DNA of 5,783 nucleotides from Acidobacteriaceae bacterium. Lineage in GTDB: Bacteria; Acidobacteriota; Terriglobia; Terriglobales; Acidobacteriaceae. A program made the position numbers and the translations under genes. The stretch is from assembly GCA_027364815.1 (NCBI GenBank), contig DAHXOQ010000191.1, forward strand, positions 1 through 5,783. Direction: 5' to 3'. The notes beneath the pieces were generated by a model, which was not told the DNA's origin, ran no database searches, and was given only the letters and a program-made list of their open reading frames with translations. Positions 1 to 5,183 of this stretch are shown piece after piece. Within the stretch, counting starts at the first letter, position 1; each line of letters opens with the position of its first letter.

Positions 1-193
1 ACCCGGCACCGGTGCGAATTTGGATAACCTTGAACCCCACGACGAGCGCCTCATCCTCCCCAACACCTGCTTCTCCGTCGAACCCGGCATCTATCTCCCC
101 GAATTCGGAATCCGCAGCGAAATCGACATGCTCACCGCCCCCGGCAAAGCCTGGGTCACCGGCAAAATCCAACGCGAACTCGTCCGCGTCTAG
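1..193 (+). CDS. M24-family metallopeptidase (Xaa-Pro aminopeptidase type), C-terminal end only
   Basis: This is the last 63 codons of a gene that begins before the window. The frame opens at base 2 and stops at TAG 191-193. The visible tail contains FSVEPGIYLPEFGIRSEID. In M24 (pita-bread fold) peptidases the Glu of the EPGIY motif and the Glu of the following R-x-E motif are the last two ligands of the dinuclear metal centre, and both are present here. The protein then ends soon after a short strand (WVTGKIQRELVRV), as is usual for the family. Such enzymes remove N-terminal residues preceding proline, or act as related dipeptidases, in the cytoplasm. The N-terminal part, with the other metal ligands, lies outside the window, so the exact subfamily (PepP, PepQ or another) cannot be decided. 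There is no sign of operon linkage to the next gene, 286 bases away. Confidence 0.85.
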   Translation, partial: PGTGANLDNLEPHDERLILPNTCFSVEPGIYLPEFGIRSEIDMLTAPGKAWVTGKIQRELVRV

Positions 194-352
194 CCTCGCA
201 ATGCGCCCCGGCAGCAGCGCTGGCCCTCACCGGCTGCTGAAAAAAGCTCTCTGCGCATCAATGTTTTGCAAGGGCGCAACTCCATAGGCCGCTGAAAATC
301 CCGCAATCAAATCCGGCTCCAGCCCCGGGCCTTCCCTCAACCAATCAAAAAT

Positions 353-370
353 CCCGGCTGCAAAGCCGGG
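353..370. repeat. Short perfect hairpin, CCCGGCT/AGCCGGG
   Basis: The two 7-base arms (353-359 and 364-370) are perfect reverse complements around a GCAA loop. On the + strand no T-run follows. On the minus strand the hairpin is followed by ATTTTTG, but no minus-strand gene ends here. It may be a dispersed palindromic unit or part of the 5' region of the next transcript. Its function is unknown. Confidence 0.45.
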
Positions 371-406
371 CGTCACCCCAAAAAACACTGGCGCAACTCA
401 TGGCGA

Positions 407-430
407 GCAATGTGCAATATAGAACATTGC
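407..430. promoter_or_regulatory. Inverted repeat upstream of the coiled-coil gene, possible operator or 5'-leader hairpin
   Basis: GCAATGT (407-413) and ACATTGC (424-430) are perfect 7-base inverted arms separated by 10 bases, centred about 60 bases before the start codon. A TAATAT stretch at 435-440 could serve as a -10 element, but no good -35 is seen at the right spacing. The repeat is therefore placed as a regulator site near the promoter or a leader hairpin. This is inference from position and symmetry only. Confidence 0.35.
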
Positions 431-479
431 AGGGTAATATTACTGAGATAGCGTGACTTTGAGATGAGGAGGGAATCAA

Positions 480-1289
480 ATGACAGATGAAAATGTTGAA
501 GTTACCAACAGAACAAATTCCGGTCTGCTCTTGGCGGCCATTGCCGTGGCCATTCTTTTAGGCTTGGGTGGAATCATCTGGAGCGCCACTCTGAATAGCA
601 AAATTGCTGCACAGCAGAAGACGATCAGCGATCTCTCGGCCCAGAACACCAAGCTTGCGGCGGCGCAGCAGGAAACTACCGCACAGTTGAATGTGGCTAC
701 GGACGAGTTGAAGAACTCGCTGGGCCTCACCCAGAAGCAACTGGATACAAGGGCGGCTGAACTCCAGGCCCGCACTGCGCGTCTGGCAAACGAGCAAAAA
801 AGGACGGAGGGGCAGGTCGCAGCGGTTACCAGTGACGTGACCAACGTCAAGGCGGATGTCGGCGGCGTCAAAACTGATCTGGCCAACACCAACACCCAAT
901 TGACATCCATGAAGGGCGATCTGAACGGACACAGCACCCTGATTGCGCGCAATGCCGACGAGCTGGAAATTCTCAAGCACAAGGGCGATCGCAACTACTA
1001 CACCTTCACGCTCGTAAAAGGCAGAAAAATTCCAGTGGGTACTGTCAGCCTGGAGCTGAAGAAATCTGACGCCAAGAAAAGCAGCTTCACCCTCGCCATC
1101 TACTCCGATGACAAGGTCTACACAAAAAAGGACAAGAGCCTCAACGAACCGCTCCAGTTCCTCAGCGGCAAAGATCCCCTCTTGTTTGAAATCGTAGTCA
1201 ACAGCGTCAGCGCCAAGAACACAGTCACCGGCTATCTCTCCACCCCGAAGAATGCGCCCGCACCCCCGACGATTGCAGCAGAGCGGTAG
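480..1289 (+). CDS. Membrane-anchored coiled-coil protein of unknown function
   Basis: This 269-residue protein is not one I recognise by name. A short polar N-terminus is followed by one hydrophobic segment (about residues 15-36). Next comes a long Gln/Ala/Lys/Glu-rich coiled coil (about 38-168), then a compact, probably beta-rich C-terminal domain (about 172-257), then an Ala/Pro-rich tail. Residues 116-150 contain five tandem heptads of the form V-x-x-D-(V/L)-x-(N/G), with the first position V, V, V, T, M. The segment lacks a lipobox Cys, so it reads as an uncleaved anchor with the coiled coil and C-terminal domain outside the membrane. That orientation is inferred. The ATG at 480 is well supported by a strong AGGAGGG (467-473) six bases upstream. 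Codon use is G+C-rich, like the flanking chromosome. It stands alone, with a large gap before it and a hairpin after it. A long minus-strand frame over the same bases has no comparable start signal or protein-like features. Confidence 0.82.
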   Translation: MTDENVEVTNRTNSGLLLAAIAVAILLGLGGIIWSATLNSKIAAQQKTISDLSAQNTKLAAAQQETTAQLNVATDELKNSLGLTQKQLDTRAAELQARTARLANEQKRTEGQVAAVTSDVTNVKADVGGVKTDLANTNTQLTSMKGDLNGHSTLIARNADELEILKHKGDRNYYTFTLVKGRKIPVGTVSLELKKSDAKKSSFTLAIYSDDKVYTKKDKSLNEPLQFLSGKDPLLFEIVVNSVSAKNTVTGYLSTPKNAPAPPTIAAER

Positions 1290-1307
1290 TTTGCGGAGTT
1301 TGTGGTG

Positions 1308-1345
1308 TCCCATCCTTCGCGAAAAATGTGCGGAGGATGGGATTT
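1308..1345 (+). terminator. Probable terminator hairpin after the coiled-coil gene, and palindromic repeat copy 1
   Basis: Arms 1308-1320 (TCCCATCCTTCGC) and 1330-1342 (GCGGAGGATGGGA) pair over 13 positions with one G-T wobble around a 9-base loop. TTTCT follows, starting 18 bases past the stop codon. The T-run is short, so termination is likely but not certain. The hairpin resembles the element at 4737-4782: both have GGTG before the left arm, CCCATCC in it and GGGAT leaving the right arm. It may therefore also be one copy of a dispersed palindromic family. It lies between convergent genes. Confidence 0.65.
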
Positions 1346-1362
1346 CTAGAAATTTCTAGAAA
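1343..1362. repeat. Tandem pair of a perfect 10-base palindrome
   Basis: TTTCTAGAAA occurs twice back to back (1343-1352 and 1353-1362). Each unit is its own reverse complement. The pair sits directly after the hairpin at 1308-1342 and ten bases before the stop codon of the convergent membrane-protein gene. It also marks roughly where base composition shifts to A/T-rich. It could be part of a terminator, a protein-binding site or a junction scar. The sequence alone does not decide. Confidence 0.6.
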
Positions 1363-1372
1363 ACATAAGACC

Positions 1373-1999
1373 TTATTTATGTGGCACATTCAGAATGACA
1401 CCTATATTGCTTTGAATAAAGCACGCAAGACAAACAAACGCTCCAGTTAAAGCAACATGAACGATTAGCGAGCAAATTGTGCTGAGAATAGTCAGTGCTT
1501 TAACACGAAGGCGAATTGGGTCGTTTTTAAAGTCTGGATACTTGGACATATCCGCATGGAGGTTAAGCGACATTACCTTGAGTCTTCCAACAAGCGCCGC
1601 TTGCGAAATGACGAATGTTTGATCGCTTTTTTCTCTTAGAACTATCACGAGCCTTGTGTATGCGAGGCCAAACGCGATTGTTACGACAAGAAGCCAGCAC
1701 TCTGCGATCACATAAAATGGATGGTCGGCACTACGCGCCGCGTCTTGCAAATGACTACTTATCATGGTCAATGCAGTAAAAGTGAGAGTGAGAGTTCCAC
1801 CAGCTAACAAAACTACTCTGTCCATATAAGCAATGGAGGAAGAGTAAGTTTTTTCCACCGTTTCACGGAGAGTATACAAGGGCATGAATAGTTCTGATAA
1901 GGCTGCGGTCACTTTCTCGACCACCTCCGTCTCACTCAAAACAGTGTCTTTAGGCTTTTCGCTATCGGGTGATGATTTCGCTGCTTCCGCTTCATTCAT
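1373..1999 (-). CDS. Multi-pass membrane protein of unknown function
   Basis: I do not recognise this 208-residue protein. A charged soluble N-terminus (about 1-35) leads into an amphipathic stretch (36-60). Hydrophobic segments follow at about 62-82 and 97-120. A soluble loop or helix covers about 121-165. A long hydrophobic stretch at about 167-196 could be one long helix or a tight pair. Three or four membrane spans are likely. The ATG at 1999 (minus strand) is preceded by GGAG at 2010-2007, seven bases away, which supports this start. It is more A/T-rich than the flanking chromosome and shares that trait with the HD gene, from which it is divergently transcribed across 339 bases. The architecture, two N-terminal spans after an amphipathic helix, loosely recalls small membrane effectors of the SLATT type found in bacterial conflict systems. 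No diagnostic motif was seen, so that is only a suggestion. Confidence 0.75.
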   Translation of the reverse strand: MNEAEAAKSSPDSEKPKDTVLSETEVVEKVTAALSELFMPLYTLRETVEKTYSSSIAYMDRVVLLAGGTLTLTFTALTMISSHLQDAARSADHPFYVIAECWLLVVTIAFGLAYTRLVIVLREKSDQTFVISQAALVGRLKVMSLNLHADMSKYPDFKNDPIRLRVKALTILSTICSLIVHVALTGAFVCLACFIQSNIGVILNVPHK

Positions 2000-2106
2000 A
2001 ACTTCACTCCAGTATTATGCGTGAGCCTATTTTAATCGAATGCATATCTGCAACGCTTGCCTACCCGCCACATGGATTGCTTTTATGCGAAAGATGATTG
2101 ACTCAG

Positions 2107-2118
2107 AGGTTTAAACCT
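2107..2118. promoter_or_regulatory. Perfect 12-base palindrome, candidate operator
   Basis: AGGTTTAAACCT is identical to its own reverse complement and lies about 110 bases upstream of the membrane-protein start and 220 bases upstream of the HD start. A dimeric regulator could bind it. No regulator gene is evident nearby, other than possibly the small protein at 4131-4526, and no contact is shown. Confidence 0.35.
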
Positions 2119-2187
2119 GGCCTATCGATCTACTTCAACATGCTTAAATTTAAAACCCCATGCTTCAAAAGCGAGACGTGGGGGCCC

Positions 2188-2206
2188 TGCACTAGAGAAT
2201 AGTGCA
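2188..2206. promoter_or_regulatory. Small perfect hairpin upstream of the HD gene
   Basis: TGCACTA (2188-2194) and TAGTGCA (2200-2206) are perfect 7-base arms around a GAGAA loop, 133 bases before the HD start codon. It could be an operator half-site pair or a leader-RNA hairpin. There is no T-run after it, so it is not a good terminator. Confidence 0.35.
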
Positions 2207-2255
2207 CTGAATAACTCAACGACCTTATCTTAACCAATAATTTCGAGTGAGACAG

Positions 2256-2330
2256 ATGAAGAAGATGCTTGCATTAACAACCAACAGGGTCTATTCTTCA
2301 CGCATCCAATTTATTCATTCTCAGAACTAG
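2256..2330 (+). CDS. Possible 24-residue leader peptide before the HD gene
   Basis: A short frame runs from ATG 2256 to TAG 2328-2330 and encodes a basic, mildly hydrophobic peptide beginning MKKMLALTTNR. Its stop codon overlaps the AGGA ribosome-binding site of the HD gene (2329-2332) and ends eight bases before that gene's GTG. Such an arrangement would permit translational coupling. Its own ribosome-binding site is weak (only GAG-like bases upstream), and a frame this short arises easily by chance, so it is listed as tentative. Confidence 0.15.
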   Translation: MKKMLALTTNRVYSSRIQFIHSQN

Positions 2331-2338
2331 GATTAATT

Positions 2339-4072
2339 GTGGCCAAACCGTTCGTAATCAGCGATCCTGTGCATCGATACCTCCGGGTTGCCGCCCATGA
2401 GCGAATCGTTATTGACAATCCAATCACTCAACGCCTGCGAAGGATCACGCAAACTGGGTTGGTTGAATTCATCTATCCAGAGGCCCGGACATCACGGTTT
2501 ATCCATAGCCTCGGAGCAATGCATCTTGCTTCTAGATTTGTCATATCTGCACTTGAAAATGCATCAAGGGAAGATGTGACACAGTTCTTTAATGAAATAA
2601 AAAAGAACGTAAGCAAATACGCTTGTACGCCTGATGATCTTGATGACTTCTTGACGGAGGACAATGACAAGAGCACTGGAGGTCTCTCGACACTAGGCGC
2701 GGTCTTTAAAGACAAAACATTGCAGCAAGATAAGGACATTCGCGGATGGCTAGGGATTGTTGAGGCGGCAATTAGACTAGCAGCTCTCTTTCATGACCTA
2801 GGTCATCTCCCTTTCAGTCACGACTTTGAATATGCGTTGAAAGAACATGTTAGGGAGCGAAAAAATGCTAACGTTCCATTACGCAGCGAACTAATCAAGC
2901 TTGCTTCATGTACACCACATGAATTGGTTGGGCACAAACTTGCGGACCTTGTGTTTAGGGGCCTCATTAATGATGGCGAAAAAAAGCCTGCTGTTCGTAT
3001 CGCATATTCTCTAGCGATGCAAATATTAGACGCCGAACCAGATTATTCATCATCTGAAAAACCCAGAGTTACAGCACTTCAATGGCTTCACACTTTAATA
3101 GATGGCGACATTGACGTGGACCGCGCAGACTATCTGCTTCGGGATGGACGAGCAATTGGATTGGGATTTGCCGGGTTTAATCTAGACCAACTGGTTCACA
3201 ACCTTATTCTAGTATTGGACAAGGATGCGCTCGGATTTGTAACTGCTGTGGACGAACGCGGCTTCAATGCCCTTGAAAGTTACTGTTTAGTTCGTGCACG
3301 GAATAATCAAATGATTATCCGACATCACAAAAGCGCTCAACTTGGCGCTGCATTTCGCTATGCATCAGTAGAAGCGCTCAAATCGGAGCAAGCCACCCCA
3401 TTTCTAAATGAACTTAGTGACATTGTTGCTGGAACAACGGATGCAACCCGCGCGAAAGAACTTCTGCGTGGATTTGCCATACATGATGACCCATGGTGGA
3501 TTGGGGTATTGCGCCAAATTAAACCTGACACCAATCTTTTGCTTCGTGCATCGCTTGATCTGGTTCTAGAGCGCAAACAAACGCTATGGAGTATATGGAA
3601 ACGTAAAGGAGAATTGAGCGAGGTACAACGGAAAACGATAAATAGATTCAATAAGATGCAAGAATATACGCAGTCTTCATCAATGCCGGAAAGTGAAACA
3701 TTGCAGGAGTCGGCAATACAAATTAAACAATTGCGCGAAGATTTTAACGTTCTTCTTGTTTTCCACAAGTTCAAACCGTACTCTACACTCATTGATCGTA
3801 AACGCAGCCAAATGATGGTCAAAACAGGGAAAAAACTCACACCTGTATCCAAATTATCCCCATTGATTAGGTCTCTACGTGATACTTGGGAAGAAGATGT
3901 TCACATTCATGCGTTTACACTGAAGGAAACATCGATGACCGTCGAAGAAGTGATTAAACGGATGACCACAGTGCACCCATCTCAGAAAAGTGTGCATCAA
4001 ACATCACACAATTCGAGTACAGTTAAATCAGAGAAGAAAAGTGACAAGAAGCGCCTTTCAAAACCCAAATGA
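2339..4072 (+). CDS. HD-domain phosphohydrolase, SAMHD1/dGTPase-like (probable nucleotide triphosphohydrolase)
   Basis: This 577-residue soluble protein has an N-terminal HD domain with all expected metal ligands. H56 lies in SRFIHSLGAMHLA, H152-D153 in FHDLGHLPFSH, and D261 in DIDVDRADYLLRD. H161 matches the catalytic histidine of the SAMHD1 motif HDLGHGPFSH, and Y265 matches its nucleotide-contacting tyrosine. Family members hydrolyse dNTPs to nucleosides and triphosphate, or act on related phosphoesters. The substrate here is unproven. The opening ISDPVHRYL and LRRITQTGL are typical of this HD group. The spacing between H56 and the HD pair is 96 residues, against 39 in SAMHD1, so there is a charged insertion at about 74-140. 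A helical C-terminal region (about 340-545) is followed by a Lys/Ser-rich tail. The start is GTG with AGGA (2329-2332) six bases upstream. Codon use is A/T-rich, unlike flanking genes, suggesting transfer. A small co-directional gene follows after 58 bases. Confidence 0.9.
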   Translation: MAKPFVISDPVHRYLRVAAHERIVIDNPITQRLRRITQTGLVEFIYPEARTSRFIHSLGAMHLASRFVISALENASREDVTQFFNEIKKNVSKYACTPDDLDDFLTEDNDKSTGGLSTLGAVFKDKTLQQDKDIRGWLGIVEAAIRLAALFHDLGHLPFSHDFEYALKEHVRERKNANVPLRSELIKLASCTPHELVGHKLADLVFRGLINDGEKKPAVRIAYSLAMQILDAEPDYSSSEKPRVTALQWLHTLIDGDIDVDRADYLLRDGRAIGLGFAGFNLDQLVHNLILVLDKDALGFVTAVDERGFNALESYCLVRARNNQMIIRHHKSAQLGAAFRYASVEALKSEQATPFLNELSDIVAGTTDATRAKELLRGFAIHDDPWWIGVLRQIKPDTNLLLRASLDLVLERKQTLWSIWKRKGELSEVQRKTINRFNKMQEYTQSSSMPESETLQESAIQIKQLREDFNVLLVFHKFKPYSTLIDRKRSQMMVKTGKKLTPVSKLSPLIRSLRDTWEEDVHIHAFTLKETSMTVEEVIKRMTTVHPSQKSVHQTSHNSSTVKSEKKSDKKRLSKPK

Positions 4073-4130
4073 CACAATCGAAGCTAACCATCACATTGCG
4101 AGAACATCTAAGACAGGAGAGGGAAATCAA

Positions 4131-4526
4131 ATGCTCACAACCCAATCGCTTTTTGAGGAATTGCAGTCAGAGGACAAATCCTTCCCATCATTCAAAGACT
4201 TGCTAAATGGCGTAAGGGAAGTTTGGCAAAGGCATATTGGTGTGCTCCCCGTTGAGATCGGCCCCAGAGATGTTTTAGAACTTGCCTTCTTGCGTAAATG
4301 GGTTCTACAAGATGAGAATGGTGCATTCAGAATCGATGTTCCTTCAGAAACCAGACGAGCAACACATTTACGTACCGGGCCAAAGCATCTTTTTAATCCA
4401 GAGGCTATGGCGCTTAGCAACAATAAAACCGGAGCAACTTACGTCATTTCCAGCACTGTTAATTCAAGCGTTGCAACGGGCCATAACACTATACGTGCAT
4501 ACAAATCACAATCGACAAAATCCTGA
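4131..4526 (+). CDS. Small unknown protein in an operon with the HD hydrolase
   Basis: This 131-residue protein is not one I recognise. It begins at ATG 4131, supported by a strong AGGAGAGGG (4115-4123). The frame extends upstream to 3990, but that would overlap the HD gene by 83 bases and lacks such a site. Residues 1-40 look helical. Residues 44-70 (PRDVLELAFLRKWVLQDENGAF spaced over helix and hairpin) resemble the last helix and wing of a winged-helix fold, which is a weak suggestion only. The C-terminal 30 residues are rich in Asn, Thr, Ser and Gly, with a TYVISSTVNSSV stretch followed by ATGHNTI. This could form beta-strands or a short recognition tag. It has no signal peptide, membrane span or catalytic motif. 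It lies 58 bases after the HD gene, has similar A/T-rich codon use, and is followed by a terminator, so the two are probably co-transcribed. Confidence 0.78.
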   Translation: MLTTQSLFEELQSEDKSFPSFKDLLNGVREVWQRHIGVLPVEIGPRDVLELAFLRKWVLQDENGAFRIDVPSETRRATHLRTGPKHLFNPEAMALSNNKTGATYVISSTVNSSVATGHNTIRAYKSQSTKS

Positions 4527-4609
4527 TCCACTTCAAATTAATTGAGTGAATATCAGCAACTTTATTTGAATGAATTCACTCTTGTGACAGATTCAATTCA
4601 TTGACTTCT

Positions 4610-4652
4610 CATAAAAGCAGAGGCCGCGCATTGCGCAGTCTCTGCTTTTATG
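4610..4652 (+). terminator. Long hairpin terminator after the HD operon
   Basis: CATAAAAGCAGAG (4610-4622) pairs perfectly with CTCTGCTTTTATG (4640-4652). Inside, a G-T wobble, one C-G pair and a mismatch lead to a 4-base GCGC/GCGC stem (4626-4629, 4633-4636) closed by an ATT loop. The four T bases of the right arm and four A bases of the left arm make it usable from either strand. It lies 84 bases after the stop of the small gene and is the best terminator in the window for the HD operon. Confidence 0.75.
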
Positions 4653-4736
4653 CATGACGAGTAAATAAATAAAACTTGCTAACCGTCCCCAGTCTCATGG
4701 CTGAGATCTGAGCGACTTTCTCCTTACTCGTAGCCC

Positions 4737-4782
4737 GGTGCCCCATCCATTCCGCTTTTTGTTGCGGAATGGGTGGGATACC
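4737..4782. repeat. Palindromic repeat copy 2 (hairpin with CCCATCC arm)
   Basis: CCCATCCATTCCGC (4742-4755) pairs with GCGGAATGGGTGGG (4764-4777) over 14 positions with one G-T wobble and an 8-base T-rich loop. Outside an unpaired two-base step, GGT (4737-4739) pairs with ACC (4780-4782). The same plan is seen at 1304-1342, where GGTG is followed by TCCCATCC and closed by GGATGGGAT. From memory, related hairpins with these arms recur between genes in Acidobacteriota, but that was not checked. It has no T-run after it and no adjacent gene end, so it is called a repeat, not a terminator. Confidence 0.6.
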
Positions 4783-4882
4783 AAAAACTTTCTGATAAAC
4801 GAATTTTTTGCGCCACCGGCGCAGTTGGCCGCACCGCAGGTGCTTTGCAGATAATTACCCACAAAACGCGCACAATCTTTCT

Positions 4883-5092
4883 ATGGACTCTTCACGCAAG
4901 AACATCACCGTTTCCGTCTCCCGGAAATCCTATCAAAGGGCCAAACTCTGGGCAGCTAACCACAACATCACTCTATCGCGCCTTGTCGCCGGATTCCTCT
5001 CCACCGTAGACATCAACAAGTCCGCTCTCGAATCAATCGGGTATTCGGGCGATTTTAAAGATTTTATAAGTCGTCTCGATGGGGGCAAATAA
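4883..5092 (+). CDS. Small ribbon-helix-helix protein, antitoxin-like, without a visible partner
   Basis: This 69-residue protein has the ribbon-helix-helix pattern. A DNA-contacting strand (KNITVSVSR, about 6-14) is followed by a first helix (about 15-27, SYQRAKLWAANH), a turn with NIT, and a second helix (about 31-43, LSRLVAGFLSTVD). The C-terminal 25 residues are polar. Such proteins usually repress their own promoter and often neutralise a PIN-domain or other toxin encoded just downstream. Here no toxin-sized frame follows before the permease gene, so it is either a solitary regulator or the survivor of a broken toxin-antitoxin pair. ATG 4883 is chosen because homology-like sequence starts there. 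The longer frame from 4808 adds an Arg/His-rich, non-conserved-looking leader. No Shine-Dalgarno sequence is seen. A CACAAT at 4871-4876 lies seven bases before the ATG and could be a -10 for a leaderless message. Confidence 0.72.
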   Translation: MDSSRKNITVSVSRKSYQRAKLWAANHNITLSRLVAGFLSTVDINKSALESIGYSGDFKDFISRLDGGK

Positions 5093-5169
5093 TCCACGCG
5101 GCCACCACCACTGCCTTTGCTTTTCGGGCTGACTGAGATCTGACAACTGACAACTATCTTTTCAAGATG

Positions 5170-5183
5170 ACTAACCAGTTAGT
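5170..5183. promoter_or_regulatory. Symmetric site resembling a TetR-type operator
   Basis: ACTAAC (5170-5175) and GTTAGT (5178-5183) are perfect inverted arms separated by CA. TetR-family operators near efflux genes often look like this. In this window it lies past the 3' end of the permease gene with no regulator or promoter beside it, so any role is uncertain. It may be a remnant or chance. Confidence 0.25.

Larger units (their letters stand above)
194..479. other. Intergenic region between the peptidase and the coiled-coil gene
   Basis: No convincing gene is seen here. It holds an imperfect stem downstream of the peptidase stop (arms 212-218 and 233-239, 7 bp, 14-base loop) with no T-run after it, so it is only a weak terminator candidate. 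It also holds a compact G+C-rich hairpin at 353-370 and an inverted repeat at 407-430 just before the next gene. The + strand frame that reads across 12-287 is out of frame with the peptidase, is rich in Ser and Pro, and looks like a shadow. Confidence 0.6.
2000..2338. promoter_or_regulatory. Divergent intergenic region with several symmetric elements
   Basis: This 339-base A/T-rich region must hold the promoters for the membrane protein (leftward) and the HD gene (rightward). No clean -35/-10 pair could be assigned to either. It contains a 12-base perfect palindrome (2107-2118), two CATGCTT direct repeats 20 bases apart (2139-2145, 2159-2165), a small hairpin (2188-2206) and a possible 24-codon leader frame (2256-2330). 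The density of symmetric sites between divergent genes suggests shared control. That is an inference. Confidence 0.5.
4527..4882. other. Intergenic region after the HD operon
   Basis: This 356-base stretch holds no convincing gene. From left to right it contains an A/T-rich zone with overlapping 8-base inverted repeats (GAGTGAAT 4544-4551 with ATTCACTC 4574-4581, and AATGAATT 4569-4576 with AATTCATT 4595-4602). Next are the long terminator hairpin (4610-4652), one copy of an 11-base word shared with 5133-5143, the palindromic repeat at 4737-4782, and two small hairpins (4809-4823 and 4831-4843) before the ribbon-helix-helix gene. Confidence 0.6.

Noticed and set aside
12..287. 91-residue Ser/Pro-rich + strand frame at the left edge
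   Set aside because: It is out of frame with the recognisable M24 peptidase tail over the same bases.
476..994. 172-residue minus-strand frame
   Set aside because: It lies wholly within the coiled-coil gene, is Cys/Ser/Ala-rich in a way typical of antisense shadows, and overlaps another shadow frame.
558..1313. 251-residue minus-strand frame opposite the coiled-coil gene
   Set aside because: It has no ribosome-binding site, its start falls in the hairpin after the + gene, and the opposite frame has a strong Shine-Dalgarno, a membrane anchor and a heptad pattern.
3358..3852. 164-residue minus-strand frame inside the HD gene
   Set aside because: The HD gene covers it with intact family motifs. 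The minus frame shows no protein-like features.
3990..4130. Upstream extension of the small gene after the HD gene
   Set aside because: It would overlap the HD gene by 83 bases and lacks a start signal, whereas ATG 4131 has a strong ribosome-binding site.
4282..4545. 87-residue + strand frame over the small gene
   Set aside because: It has no ribosome-binding site, starts inside the better-supported 4131-4526 gene and has no recognisable pattern.
4809..4823. TGCGCC/GGCGCA hairpin as a terminator
   Set aside because: The T-run lies before the stem on the + strand, not after it, and on the minus strand it is followed by A bases. No gene ends at it.
4808..4882. N-terminal extension of the ribbon-helix-helix protein
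   Set aside because: It encodes an Arg/His/Cys-rich stretch over two small hairpins. The domain pattern begins right after ATG 4883.
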